Counted from the stretch's first letter, positions 33,540-45,878 are shown. The stretch is 64,000 bases of DNA from Dasypus novemcinctus (GCF_030445035.2 NC_080673.1:191499216-191563215), one strand, 5' to 3'. Numbers and translations: made by a program. The notes: generated by a model from the sequence alone, not told the origin.

Positions 33540-35707
33540 TTCACTATAATCTAATAGCCACGATTGCTAGACATTTGAGTAAAGTGTCAAGAAAGATCAA
33601 TGTCAAACAAATAAGGAAACTGGAGAAAAAAACTGGAAATAATACAGGGCACACAAAACTTCTCAAAGAACTTAAAATCAATATTTTCAAAGACATAGGA
33701 GGAGGTATTGCTTCCACGAAATAAGAACAGGATGCTATTTTTTTAAAAATCAGTAGATGTAACATTAAGTTGAAGAAATTTCGAAAGAACAAAAAGGCAG
33801 AGATGGAAAATAGGAAAGAACAACAACAAAAGATCAGCATGACATGCAACATCTGATTACCAGGAGCTCCAAAATGAGAGAACACAGCAAGGCGGTGAGA
33901 GAAAAAAATTACAAAAACATTTCTCAAAAATGGTAGGATATGAGACTCCAAGATTAAAGGGTCCACTAAGTGTATGAAAAAGATACCATGAAATTTCTGA
34001 ATGCCAGGGTTAAAGAAGATCCTAAAAGCTTATCAAAAAAAAAAAAAAAAAAAGGAAAAAACAGGTTACATAAAAAGGACCAGTTTTTAGAATGGCATTT
34101 AGACTTCTTGTTAGAAGTGGATGCTGGGAAGCAGACTTGGTCCAATGGTTAGGGCATCTGTCTACCACATGGGAAGTCCGTGGTTCAAACCCCGGGCCTC
34201 CTTGACCCATGTGGAGCTGGCTATGAGCAGTGCTGATGCACGCAAGGAGTGCCATGCCACACAGGGGTGACCCTGCATAGGGGAGCCCCACGCGCAAGGA
34301 GTGTGCCCCGTAAGGAGAGCTGCCTAGCACGAAAGAAAGTGCAGCCTGCCTAAGAATGGCGCCACCCACATGGAGAGCTGACACAACAACAAGATGGCAC
34401 GACAAAAAGAGACACAGATTTCTGTGCCGCTGACAACAACAGAAGCGGACAAAGAAACAAGAGGCAGCAAAAAGACACAAAGAACAGACAACCAGGGTTG
34501 GGGGGGAGGGGAGATAAATAAATAAATAAATCTTTAAAAAAAAAGACATTGGATAAGCACAAGGAAAAATTTGAAAGCATACATAGAAAAATAGCAGATC
34601 TTATGGGAAAGAAAGTTGCAATAAATGAAATTTAAAATACATTGGAATCATAAAATAGCAGATTTGAGAAGGCAGAAGAAAGGATTAGTGAGCTTGAAGA
34701 AATGGCCTCTGAAAGTGAGCATACAAAAGAACAGATAAAGAAAAGAGTGGGGAAAAAATGAAAAAGGTTTCAGGGAAATAAATGACAGCAAGAGATGTGC
34801 AAACATACATGTCATGGGTGTCCCAGAATGAGAAGAGAAAAGGGGCAGAAGGAATATTGGAAGAAATAATGGTAGAAAATTTCCCAACCCAATTGAAGGA
34901 CATAGATATCCATGTCCAAGAAGCACAACGTACACCCATCTGAAAAAAAATCTGAATAGACCATTCGAAGACACATACTAATCAGAATGTCAAATGCCAA
35001 AGAAAATGAGAGAATTTTGAGAACAGGAAGAGAAAAGCAATGGGTAACATAAAAGGGATACTAAATAAGATTAAGTGCTGATTTCTCACCAGAAACCATG
35101 GAATCAAGAAGACAGTGGTATATATTTAAGATACTGCAAGAGAAAAACTTCCAGCCAAGAATCTTGTATTGGGCAAGATTGTCTTTCACAAATAAAGGCA
35201 AGTTTAGAATATTCACAGATAAACAGAAAATGAAAAAATTTCTAACCAACAGACAAGATTTCTAGGAAATACTAAAGGGTGTGCTACAGCCTGAAAAGAA
35301 AAGACAGGAGAGAGAGGCCTGGAAGAGAGTCTAGATATGAAGATTATATCAATAAAGTAACTAAAAGTGTCAAAAGAGTGGTGAAAATAAAATATGACAG
35401 ATAAAACCCAAATAGTCAGGAATAAACTGAACCAATAATGTAATGCACTTGTTTTCAGAAAACTACAACTCAATGTTAAACGAAGTTAAAAAAAAATAAA
35501 AAGCCCTGAAGAACTCTCCATGCTCATGGATTAGAAGATGAAATATCATTAAGATGTCAGTTCTACTCAAATTGATACACAGAGTCAATGCAATCTTGAT
35601 AAAAAAAATTCCACCAGCATTTTTTAAATAAATTAAAAACATGATTATCAAATTTATTTGGAAGGGTAAGAGGTCCTGAATAGCCAGAAATCTTAAAAAG
35701 GAAAAAC
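33540..35707 (+). mobile_element. L1/HAL1-like element, split by a SINE
   Basis: A-rich plus-strand text resembles HAL1/L1 ORF1 (AAATTTCCCAACCCAATTGA, ATATCCATGTCCAAGAAGCA near 34,880-34,925). It passes into ORF2-like text (TCAGTTCTACTCAAATTGAT at about 35,560, AAGAGGTCCTGAATAGCC at about 35,670). The SINE at 34,129 interrupts it, and another follows its end. It has decayed. Confidence 0.65.
34129..34541 (+). mobile_element. full-length DAS-type SINE
   Basis: All blocks of the family are present: head from GGGAAGCAGACTTGGTCCAA, B box GGTTCAAACCCC, GC-rich body, CAACAACAGAAGCGGACAAA, and an AAATAAATAAATAAATC tail. It is inserted in HAL1/L1-like sequence. Target duplications were not clear. 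Confidence 0.9.
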
Positions 35708-36069
35708 AAAGGGAAAGTGGACTTGGCCCAGTGGTTAGGGTGTCCGTCTATCACATGGGAGGTCAGCAGTTCAAACCCCGGGCCTCCCTGACCCATATGC
35801 ACCTGGCCCATGCGCAGTGCTGATGCATGCAAGGAGTGCCGTGCCACGCAGGGGTGTCCTCCGCATAGGGGAGCCCCACGCACAAGGAGTGCGCCCTGTA
35901 AGGAGAGCTGCCCAGCGTGAAAGATAGTGCAGCCTGCCTCAGAATGGCGCCGCCCACACAGAGAGCTGACACAGTAAGATGACGCAACAAAAAGAAACAG
36001 ATTCCCATGCCGCTGACAACAGAAGCAGACAAAGAAAAGGATGCAGCAAATAGACACAGAGAACAGACA
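35708..36069 (+). mobile_element. 3'-truncated DAS-type SINE
   Basis: Head and body are intact (GTGGACTTGGCCCAGTGGTT, GGTCAGCAGTTCAAACCCC), but the element stops within the ACAGAGAACAGACA block. It has no G-rich segment and no A tail. It abuts an L1 5' end on the opposite strand. Confidence 0.9.
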
Positions 36070-36225
36070 TTCATTCAAAGATGTTGCAGGATGTTCTTCT
36101 GATCTCCTGGAGCCCCCAAACAGGTGCTTTAGATAGCTCTGGGTGATTACTAGCTGCCCTATAGGATGAGCTGATTCTAGGAGCTCCTTACTCTGCTGCC
36201 ATCTTACTGGTTGTCCCAGTAAGAT
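36070..36225 (-). mobile_element. L1 5' UTR start, minus orientation
   Basis: Read on the minus strand it begins GACAACCAGTAAGATGGCAG, the AAGATGGC-type start of L1 5' UTRs. The rest resembles an L1 leader. The outer edge contains the inverted repeat CTTACTGG / CCAGTAAG (36,203-36,223). No adjoining minus-strand ORF1 follows, because the SINE lies there. Confidence 0.5.
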
Positions 36226-36349
36226 TTGTAATGAGCTCTCTCAGGAGATTTGTAATGAGATTTTTTAATATCCAGAATGTTTGCTTTATCTACCAGTGAA
36301 TATTAATACAGTATATTAGCAATAAGTCTCAATTATTTGTAGTAGTTAT

Positions 36350-36785
36350 CTGCCCACCAAAAAATGTGTGCTCCCCTTTTCATACTCTGCAGTTATCATG
36401 AGAAATCGCTAGCCAGCCCTTGTATTTCTCAGTCTCCTTTGCATCTAGATAGGGCCTACAGTCAATTCTTTCCAATGCAGTGCCAACTGATCAGTGTGTT
36501 TCACTTCCAGGCCAAGGTATTTTAGAAATGGGTATTCTTCTCCATGAATCTTGTTTGTTTGTTTTTTCCTTTTGCTGATTGGAGGCAGATGACTACAAAG
36601 TCTTTGGGGATGGTGGATCCACAAGAGCGAAGTAGATCTTTAATTCACATTAGAGAGGAAGGAGGCCCAAAGACCAGGAACGCAGACTCTTATGTGGGCT
36701 GGAAGTAAACTGTACTGTGCTGAAGCACTGAAATGTGTGAGTTGTTTATTTTAGCAATTAGTACTGCCCTAACTAATATACTTGC
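36350..36785 (+). mobile_element. MaLR-like LTR fragment
   Basis: The end resembles MaLR-type 3' ends (GAAGCACTGAAATGTGTGAG, ATTAGTACTGCCCTAACTAA near 36,723-36,778). The body has TGGTGGATCCACAAGAG. The assignment is tentative. Confidence 0.4.
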
Positions 36786-37344
36786 CCTGTTCATATTGCA
36801 GATGTTGTGAATCTGATCAGATATAATGTTTATCTGATAACAAAGCCATTATGATTGATGAGCACAATTTCAGGGATGCCAGGATGCCAAAAATGATACT
36901 GAAAGAGGCATTCTGCTCTTCAGCCTACCAAACGCCAAGGTCAAAGCCAAAGAGCAAACTTTTTGCCAAATATTGAGAACACAAACTTCAACACACCCTT
37001 AGCAGTTACTGACAAAAGAAAAATTACTCCTAAGAAAGTCGGAGTAGTTGTGAAGATTCTATGGCCTAGCTGTGAACAATGGATTTGCCTAGTCTGATAA
37101 TATTAAGTGATTAGTATTGAAATTGTGACAAAACAAAGTTGAGGAATATGGAGGGGGTGTGGTATAGAAGAACCAATGTCCTTCCTTATTTATGAATGAA
37201 TAGAAAATGCACTTGCTGCCTCTGGGGAGTGGGACTGGTGACTAGTAATAGGGTTAGGAGAAAGAGTTTTCATTTTTTCACTTTTGAATATTGTTCTATA
37301 TATATGTCACCTATTTAAAAATAGGTACCTTTTTTTTTTTAAGA

Positions 37345-37540
37345 ATGTACCAGGGATTGAACCCAGGACCTCATGTATGGGAAGCAGGCTCTCAACCACT
37401 GAGCTACATTCACTCCCCAAGAAGAGTTGTTGTTTTTTTTTTCATTTATTTGTTTGTTTTTGGAGGTTCCAGGGATCGAACCTGGACCTCCATATATGGG
37501 AAGCAGATGCTCAACCCCTTGCACTACGTCCACTCCCCAA
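37345..37540 (-). mobile_element. pair of short tRNA-derived SINE monomers
   Basis: Two minus-strand monomers (about 37,345-37,420 and 37,461-37,540) lie head to tail with T-rich linkers. Each has the complement of a GGTTCAATCC or GGTTCGATCC B box and of the CTTCCCATA block. Confidence 0.85.
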
Positions 37541-37559
37541 AAATACTTTAAAGAATGTT

Positions 37560-38250
37560 ACATTTTATGATTAGTTTGCAAGAATTGACTGGTATTAGGG
37601 GAAATATAATTTTACAAGCTAAATTGAAACAAAAACCTTTATGAATATTGATAGATGAGATTGCAAAGTTAATACCATAATTTATTAAGTACACCCAATG
37701 GTGTCCTTCTCTTGCGCCAATGAAGTATCAATTTCAGTTATAACAGTTATTGAAATCAACTTAACTTAGAACTAGACTTTGCATCTGTATTACAGTACGT
37801 CAAAAGGCTACATCAAGATTTTAAAAAATAAAGCATATTCAAGATTGCTTCATTTTAAATGATACACTCTCATATCATACTATATTAAGAAAAAATAATC
37901 CAAAAGACCTGTTGCATTAATTAAAAATTTGTCATATTTATTTTCTTTAATTCATCTTTGCACTTTCTTTTTTTGTGTGTATTTCATAATGTACATAAAA
38001 TATTAGTATAGCCCAATACTGATTTGTAAGTTAAGTACATTAATTGGGAATGCCTGCTCAAAGTTTCTGCTGAGGGGTAGTTAAATCAAAGTTTGGAGAC
38101 CTCTGCTGTACACTAAGTGCTATGGGAATTCAGAAAGACCATCTCTGAATGGGATAGTCAGGCCAGAGCTGCCTAGAGGTAAGGCTTGAAGGCTGGGAGG
38201 ATTTGCATAGGAGAGAGGAAGAGGACTTTACAAAGCAGGAAGGCCATTAA
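37560..38250. other. intergenic stretch, no gene seen
   Basis: AT-rich unique sequence; no supported feature. Confidence 0.5.
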
Positions 38251-38251
38251 A

Positions 38252-38440
38252 GCAGTTCTCAAAGTGGGGTCTGGTAATGTCAACAACGGCATCACTGGAA
38301 TGATTGTCTAAAATGCAGAAACCTGGGCCTTTACCCAGACCTGCTGAACCGAAATTTCTGTGGCAGGAAGCCAGAAATATTCATTGTTATTAAGCTGATA
38401 ATTTTTATGTTTACCAAATTTTGAGAAGCTCTGATTACCT
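38252..38440 (+). mobile_element. MER5-like hAT DNA transposon relic
   Basis: It begins AGCAGTTCTCAAAGTGGGGT and continues with AGAAACCTGGGCCTTTACCC. It ends TTTTGAGAAGCTCTG, imperfectly complementary to the start. It fits MER5-type non-autonomous hAT elements. Confidence 0.6.
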
Positions 38441-38444
38441 CCAC

Positions 38445-39430
38445 GTCAATCCTCTGATTGATACCCGGGTTTATACTGCAGGAACACCATAGATGATTTA
38501 AAAATTAAATAACTAAAAAGCAGTGGTCAATTCTAGAAAGGGAAATTGAGACATAACTAATATATTGCAATTGTTAACTATAGGTCTGCCATATTACCAA
38601 TCTTAACCTAGATGGGTAGTAATAAAAAATGCTTTATTCAGTTAAAAATATTTGAGTGTCCATTGAGAACAGAGCACTTTACTGCTGTGTAATGAATGGA
38701 ATTAGAAGGCTTTAGTTCCATGTGTTTTTTGAGTGTTGGAGAGTTCTATCATTTATTACCTTGGAATGCTAGAAAAAGAACAAAAAGGCAACAATACTGA
38801 GCTGCCAGATTCACTTTCTGCCTTTTTTACCCTGAGTTGAAGTCAAAAGTACTTTGCAAATTGATCGTGCTCCAGATTTGGAAAAACCTATTTATGACAC
38901 AAGCTGCTCTTAGCCCATATGCTCAACTCTTCTTTTATCCCTGTGTTTCACACGTGTTCACACTAACACAATTTTAAGGTGGGAAGATGAAACAAAACGA
39001 CTACTAATACCAGAGTTCCTAGGATCATATTGACTACAAGCTGTTTCCAGAACTATTTATGCAGTTCACAGTGATCATATTATATAGTATAGTCAGATCT
39101 AGTATACTGACTATAATTTTGCCACCAAACATATTATTCCAAAATATCAAGTTTCATGGTTTTATGCTGACATACTGTAATCTCTGTGCAAATGTTGTCA
39201 TTTTGTGACAAATCATTTTTTATTTTTATTTTTCTTTCTTGGAGATGATGGAAAACCTGATACCAGGCTATTTTATGAAGACTTGGTAGTAGTTAATACG
39301 TGTTAGGATCACAATAAAAGCACAGTGCCAATTTAAGCTGTGTATCCATTTCTTGCATTCTTTACTCAGAAAAGGTGTGTGTGTGTGTGAGGGGATTTGA
39401 CAGAAAACTGTAGCTTTTTAAGATAAAACA
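38445..39430. other. intergenic stretch with a short (GT)n run
   Basis: No gene seen. A (GT)7-type run lies at 39,376-39,390, just before a SINE. Confidence 0.5.
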
Positions 39431-39437
39431 TGACACA

Positions 39438-39850
39438 GGGAAGTGGATGTGGCTCAAGTGATAGAGATTCTGCCTACCATATGGGAGGACCCAGGTTTGA
39501 TCCCTGGGACCTCCTGTTGAAAAAGAAGAAAAAAGCGTGCCCGCACAGTGAGCCAGTGCCTGCGTGAGTGTGCGCATAGTGAGCCACACAAGTGAGTCAC
39601 GCAGCAAGATGGTGATGCATCAAAAGAGAGACAAGGGGAGAGTCAAGGTGAAGCACAGCAGAAACCAGGAACTGAGGTGGCACAATTGACAGGGAACCTC
39701 TCTCCCCATCAGAGGTCTCCAGGATCGAATCCCAGGGAATCCTAGAGGAGAGAAAATGAGAAGAGAAGACAACACAGCAAAAACAGAAGGGTGGGAGGAG
39801 GGGAAGGGGGAAGAGTAAATAAATAAAATAAATCTTTAAAAAAACAAACA
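39438..39850 (+). mobile_element. dimeric SINE with two tRNA-like units
   Basis: The first unit (39,438-39,513) has AAGTGGATGTGGCTCAAGTG and B box GGTTTGATCC. The middle is rich in GTGAGCCA repeats. A second unit (about 39,672-39,745) has AACTGAGGTGGCACAATTGA and GGATCGAATCCC. The tail is A-rich. It has the same two-unit plan as the copy at 12,206. Confidence 0.8.
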
Positions 39851-40259
39851 ACAACAAAAACCATGGCATAGATGCTACGTGGAAATGCAGAGCCATGACA
39901 GCTTATTATAAGACGTGAAAACTGCGGGGTGTAGGGATGGCCTTCCTGAGGAAGTGACGTTCAGGGCGAGATCTGAAAAATGAGGGGAGATGTCAGGCAG
40001 AGCAGGAGAAATAGCCTTCTAGATAAAGCACTAAATGAAGTACTTAAGAGTGTGTACTTAAAAGTACCTGGAGCACAATCAATTTGTTTTTTGGAGAGTA
40101 ATAGAAATGTGTTAGTCATGATAATAACAGAGTTACCCAGTCCACTTAGCTGATTAGGAAATAGACTTACTAAACAAGGCCTAAAAGATTACCTAAGGCA
40201 ATTCCTCCTGGAGAAGCCATCACCTAAGGCAGCGGGAAAGAACTATTATTCAGTACCTG

Positions 40260-41400
40260 TTGGGACACCTGTCTAGCAAGCTGGAAAAGCATACATTTGG
40301 AATCCAACCTAACTCTGTGTATCAACATAAATTCCAGCTAGATCAACTATGTACACTTAAAAAAATCAAACAGTAAAGGCGCTAGGAGAAACCACAGATT
40401 GCATTTTTATAATCCTCCCTTGGAAAGAGAAAGGCTTTCTAAGCATGATACAAAAGCCAGAAAATGTATTGGAAAAGATGAACAGATTTGCCTACATAAA
40501 AATAAAAAGGTTTAGATATCATAAAAAAGTTAAAGGCCATTACTAATTAGGGGAAATGTTTGCAATATATAAATAGGGAAGGTGCTAAAAAGCCCCTATA
40601 AAGAAAGAGCTCTTTATAATCAGGAAGAAAACTAGGCAAAACAATGCATAAAAGGATTAATATCAAGGACTGATTAGTTTTTGGAAAGATGTTCAGCGCC
40701 TCTAGTAATCAAACAAATCGTTTAGGGAAGACGCTCTTCACCTACTAACTTGGGAGTTATTTGAAGATTAAAAGCAGCTAGCTTTGGCAAGGGCATGTGA
40801 AAACGTGCATTTTCATACACTATTAATGAGGATAAACTGGAATAACTTCTAGAGAATAAAAGTATGACAAAATATTGGGAAGCGGAAGTGGTTCAACTGA
40901 TGGAGTGTCCGCCTACCGTGTGGAGGGTACAGGGTTTGATTCCCCAGGGCCTCCTGACCTGTGTGGTGAGCTGGCCCACGTGCAGTGCTGCTGTGCACAA
41001 GGAGTGCCCTGCCATGTACGGGCACCCCTACACAGGGGGTGTGCACCCCACAAGGAGAGCCACCCCGCGTGAATAAAGCTCAGCCCGCCCAGGAGTGGCG
41101 CCGCACACACAGAGAGCTGACCCAGCAGGATGATGCAACAAAAAAGACATGCAGTTTCCCAGTGCTGCCGGATAATGCAAGCACACACAGAGTGCACAGT
41201 GAGTGGACACAGAGAGCAGACAACCAGGGGAAAGGGAGAGAAATAAATAAAAATAAATCTTAAAAAAAAAGGTATGACAAAACATATCAACATTTAAAAT
41301 TTGCATACTCTTTGGAACAGGCTTATTCTAGGATATAGTCCTATAGAAATATTTGTACATCTGTGTGAAGATCCACGTACAAATGATGTCATGTAGGAAA
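40260..41400 (+). mobile_element. old L1 ORF2/3' fragment split by a SINE
   Basis: Plus-strand text includes L1-like AACTATGTACACTTAAAAAA, GAAAGAGAAAGGCTTTCTAA and ATTAGGGGAAATGTTTGC. It resumes after the SINE with ATATAGTCCTATAGAAATAT. Diverged and not coding. Confidence 0.6.
40877..41271 (+). mobile_element. full-length DAS-type SINE
   Basis: The head GGGAAGCGGAAGTGGTTCAA, a GC-rich body and an A tail are present. The 11-bp duplication GTATGACAAAA flanks it (40,862-40,872 and 41,272-41,282), with the few bases next to it also similar. Confidence 0.9.
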
Positions 41401-42260
41401 TCACCTTGATGCAATGGCAGCCTCCAAATGGACCAGAAGGCAGGTCCCAGATATCATGGGGCAGGAAGCCTCAGGCCAAATTAAGATGCTCCAATTACAT
41501 GGTTTATTGAATCAATTTGAAACAGAGAGAAGTACATTGGAAAGTTAAAGGGAAAGCTGACACACAGGATAGGATGTTCGAGAGGTGGGAGCGCCACATT
41601 ACCTGAATCCTGTGTCACCTGATGTGGACATGGCCTGCCTCTGCTCCTTTAGGCTTCACCTCTGACAGGGTGGTTGAGAGGACCACAGCTGAGGGTGAAA
41701 GCAAGGCTCAGCAGATGGAGGGAAGGGTGCCTAGAGCCAGTACTAGCTTGCTTTGTAAGGTACGTGCAGGAGCAAGTATGCCTGATTCATGGCCTGCTGA
41801 GAGCCAGGTTTTCAGTCTGTGTTTCTGGGACAAATCATGCATTGGACCAGAATGGATGTCAACAGTGAGTGGACATTTTAGGAATGACCTAGCCGTTGGC
41901 CTGAAGTTGGCACCATCTGTCCCTATGACTTGACCTTTCCATCTTTTTCTGTTAGTAACACTTTTTTGTTCTATCATTTTTATCATATATTCATTTATTC
42001 TCTATCATGTCTTACAGTATATTTTCTGCACTTAACACATTGTAAGTATTCTGCCTATCTCACAAACACTTGTTTACCAATTATCCCAAACATATGAGTT
42101 TCATTTTTTTGGTTTTTCTTGCCCTCTAAAACAGAATTGAATGTTCTCATAACACAGTAGATACACATTACATACAGGAAACATTTTTGCTTTAAAAAGC
42201 AAAAAAAAAGAGTATCCCATAGAAGATAGGATAAATACGTTGTTGTATATAATGGAACAT
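41400..42260. other. intergenic stretch, no gene seen
   Basis: 41,400-41,930 is less AT-rich than its surroundings and has several 60-100-codon frames on both strands. None resembles a known protein, and I do not call a gene. Confidence 0.4.
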
Positions 42261-42276
42261 TAAAAAAGGGAATATA

Positions 42277-42641
42277 GGGAAACGGACTTTGGCCCAGTGG
42301 TTAGGGCGTCCGTCTACCATATGGGAGGTCCGCGGTTCAAACCCCGGGCCTCCTTGACCCCTGTGGAGCTGGCCATGCGCAGTGCTGATGCGCGCAAGGA
42401 GTGCCCTGCCACGCAAGGGTGTCCCCCGCGTGGGGGAGCCCCACGCACAAGGAGTGCGCCTGTGAGGAAAGCCGCCCAGCGTGAAAGAAAGTGCAGCCTG
42501 CCCAGGAATGGTGCCGCCCACACTTCCCGTGCTGCTGACGACAACAGAAGCAGACAAAGAAACAAGACGCAGCAAACAGACACCAAGAACAGACAACCAG
42601 GGGAGGGGGGGAAATTAAATAAATAAATAAATCTTTAAAAA
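42277..42641 (+). mobile_element. full-length DAS-type SINE (short subfamily)
   Basis: It starts GGGAAACGGACTTTGGCCCA. It lacks the CATGGAGAGCTGACAC block, like the copy at 3,027. The 15-bp duplication AAAAAAGGGAATATA is perfect (42,262-42,276 and 42,642-42,656), which indicates a young insertion. Confidence 0.94.
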
Positions 42642-42659
42642 AAAAAAGGGAATATAGAA

Positions 42660-43930
42660 AAACTGCAAAAACTGAGTTAGTTCAAGGGCAAGTGTGTAAA
42701 TACTGGGCAGGTGGCAGGAGGGAACCCAGTGGGGGATGGGGAAAGACTTGACAACAAAGGATTTCATTTTCAGTTTGGAACTTGGAGCAACAGACCACAG
42801 AACGATTCCATTTTGCAAGTCTCACCAAGGAAAATACTGTTCAACTGCCTGTTCTTAGAATGAGCAGGCCGGACCCTTTCCTTTAGTCTTTCTGAAACGT
42901 AACTGCACTGCTTTACAGACGGTTTCTAAGGCGGCCTTTATCAAGAAGACCTTCCCATCAAAGAGGAACGAGACGGACTTTGGGGCAATTCTCTTATTTA
43001 AGCTTGAACTTGTTAGTTTTGTTGATGGTGTTTTTTTGGTTTGCTTGTATTTTGGACACCTCATCCCTTATAGTCCAAGGATTCAGTGTTTTTATAGAGC
43101 GGACCACACACCACATTTCTGCTGCCATCTTGACACATTTTTTGTTTGGTTTGTTACATCTGGCATTAGGCAGAACGATTTTTGTTTAAAAGTTATTTAT
43201 GCGAGGTTTGAACACATACCAGTGTTTTTATTAAGATTGCCAATTTTCACAGTTTCTTTAAAGTAGGAGAGAATTTAACTTGTATTTCATTCGACCAAAA
43301 GGATCCATCTACAAATGTGCCCAGATCTGACAGAGTGGGTTAAGATCTTCCACATAAAAGCATGTTTAACTGGAAGTTTTATAGCCTGCTCTGTAAGTTA
43401 AGAAGTTACACAAGCATGTTGTGAAAATATGTAAATTATTAGTTGAGTAAGATTCTCTCTGCCAAGTTTCCTTTATATAGAATTCACCTTATTCTCAAAA
43501 TTTTAAAATTCAGACTTCAACCTTTGCTCTCAAGAGGGCTTCACTCCAGCATGAGTTCTTGTAATCTCTAGAGATCTAATTTATACAGTGAGTCATGAAA
43601 TAGAATAAATGATCCAGCATAGTCTTCCTTTTCCTTTTTCTCTCCTTTGAAGTGTGAACTGAGGTCTTGTTTCAGGGTTATTACATGACTATTTCCTAAC
43701 TGTAAAGTCATGCATTCGTAAGTGCCATTGTTGTAAGGTGGTGTTTTCCTAGACCTTCCCTCGGGCCATTTTACCTTTGTTGAATTTGTATAAACAATTG
43801 TACAAAAACTCAAAAAAAGGGGGGGGGAGCGGAATATAGATCTTTATTAACAAAAAACCCCCACAACTTTACAAAGTAAACAGGGTTCAAACATTATGTA
43901 CTAAAAATTCAGAATGCCAGCACTGTGCTC
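42660..43930. other. intergenic stretch with an unexplained short open frame
   Basis: No repeat was recognised. Minus-strand frames of 69 codons (42,855-43,064) and 81 codons (43,568-43,813) are unremarkable in length but not obviously low complexity. I recognise neither. Confidence 0.35.
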
Positions 43931-43944
43931 TAAAAACAGTATAG

Positions 43945-44080
43945 GCTTTGAAGTCAGATTGACCCAGATTCATTTACCAGCTGTATAAAATAGGTAAGTC
44001 ACTTAGCCCCCTTTGCATCAATTTCCTGCTCTACAGAATGAAGATAATAATGACCTTAGAGCAGGGAAGAGCATGTGCAG
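43945..44080 (+). mobile_element. MIR SINE fragment
   Basis: It has blocks TTTGAAGTCAGATTGACCCA, TAGGTAAGTCACTTAGCCCC, TTTCCTGCTCTACAGAATGA and AGATAATAATGACC in MIR order. It lacks both ends. Confidence 0.75.
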
Positions 44081-44084
44081 AAAG

Positions 44085-45305
44085 CTTAATGTGCCAAGAC
44101 CACATTAGTGGCCTAACATATGTTCTTCCATCCTGGTGTTTGATCCAGAGCTTAATTATCTGCTGCCCTCTAATACATTCCCTACAGTATGAAGGGACCT
44201 ACTAATCACAGTGCTAGAAAATCGCAGGAACCGCAGAGAGCTCTTTCCAAGACAGGTCGGTTAGTGGTACTTTGATTCCAGTAGCTGTGTTTCAACAAAG
44301 CCTGATATAGGAATCTAATTTTCTCACTGTCTTCCTTTATGAAGTTGAAAGTATGGAAGATCCTACTGGAAAACATTTTGGCATCCAGACCTAATCAAAT
44401 CATATCTAAAAAAACCTAAACCTTGGGTTTAGAGTGCAGTATAACTAAACTTTAACGTATATAAGTTCATCCAGTGCAGTTTCTCAATCTTAAGATTTTT
44501 TTTTCTTTTTTTCCACTCAAGGCCTATATTTCTAGGTTTAAATTTCTGACCCGGTATCTGGACAACCGAGAGATAAAACACTTTCCTCAGTTCCATTCTA
44601 GTTCATTTGAAAAATCTTCATGTAATGAAGATTTAAAAGGCCTGATTATGAAATGACATGTTGTGGTTCATAAAGTTACTATATCTGAATGAATATTTAT
44701 ATATTTAAATAACGAGAATACATATCTTTTTCATTACTAAATCTCATCAGGGTGTGTGTGTGTATAATTTACAGATACTTATTCACATTCATATATGTGT
44801 ATACAAAATATATACAGGTATGGAATTGTACCTTTACTACAGAGTAAAATGAATCGTAATTTTCATTTAAAGTGCATTTTAATACCAGCCCACCTTTTTT
44901 ATAATGTCCATGTTACTATCTTGAAATTCACAGGTCACACATTTAAAAAATGAGAATAATTTCTTGATAGTAATTTAAAAGAGAAATCAAAGAAAATAAT
45001 TAGAATTAAATAACCTATAGTCCATACTTAAATGCTCTCTGGTCTGATTAACTTCATAACTAATATAGGACTCAGATGCTCATAAGTAGACTCATTGTGC
45101 ATGTGGCAGCTACAATGCAAGTGTGTTGTATTGGCAAACAAATACCATGAGCCACATGCCAATTAACAAGGGATTTTCCAAAATGGTGATCAACTTCAGG
45201 GAAAATTCTGCACCAAAAAGTCTAATTTTCCTTTAGATTACACAATGGCTTAATTGCTGGAAAAGGCAGGGTATTAAGATCCCGCAAAACAACAAGTAAG
45301 TCGTT
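44085..45305. other. intergenic stretch, no gene seen
   Basis: Unique-looking AT-rich sequence. A (GT)n run lies at about 44,752-44,763. Nothing else supported. Confidence 0.5.
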
Positions 45306-45309
45306 TGGA

Positions 45310-45435
45310 ATTAAGTAAGGAGCTTGTTTAAAGTGTGAATTCCTAGACCCCCATTTCCAGAGATCATCAATCAGTGGGTCGAGGGTAGGGCCCAAAAATT
45401 TGCGTCAACTTCTTGGAAGTGACTGGGGCATTTTG
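45310..45435 (-). mobile_element. MER5-like hAT relic fragment
   Basis: GAATTCCTAGACCCCCATTT, then AGGGTAGGGCCCAAAAATTT and GCGTCAACTTCTTGGAAGTG follow the order of MER5-type elements. The ends are missing, so orientation is tentative. Confidence 0.5.
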
Positions 45436-45687
45436 TTTTCTAAACGAATAGCGAACAGGGGCTCTGTTACTTGTAACTGCCCTACTTGGTGCAATTTTCT
45501 GGGTCGATTTCCTCCACAAAAAATGGGTATAGTGTGGAGGAAAGGGGTTGTGAATTCTGAGGTCCTTTAAAGATTGCTTGCTTTGTTTATCGAAATTATT
45601 AAAACTATGGATAAAAGGTGGTTTGTAAAACGAAATTAACCGTGCAACTTGCTTATTACTGATGACGCTATTACTCAAGTTTTATAC

Positions 45688-45878
45688 CAGGGGTTCTTAA
45701 CTTTTTTGTTCTGTGGACCCCTTTGCCGGTCAGATAATAACCACCCACCTTTACGAAATCCACACTAGGCTGTGTATTATTTAATAAATATATCACATCC
45801 ACACCAACGCGTCCCCACAAGAATAACGTTTTATTGAATTTAAATTCAAGTTCACGGACCCCTTGTTAAGAATCTCTG
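45688..45878. mobile_element. non-autonomous hAT DNA transposon
   Basis: Terminal inverted repeats CAGGGGTTCTTAAC and GTTAAGAATCTCTG bound a 191-bp element containing GTGGACCCCTTTG / CACGGACCCCTTG. The 8-bp flanks TTTTATAC and CTTTATAG (6 of 8 match) fit a degenerate hAT target duplication. It is the same family as the element at 59,510. Confidence 0.75.

Noticed and set aside
42855-43064. 69-codon minus-strand Lys-rich open frame
   Set aside because: No similarity recognised, no splice or promoter context, and a length expected by chance.
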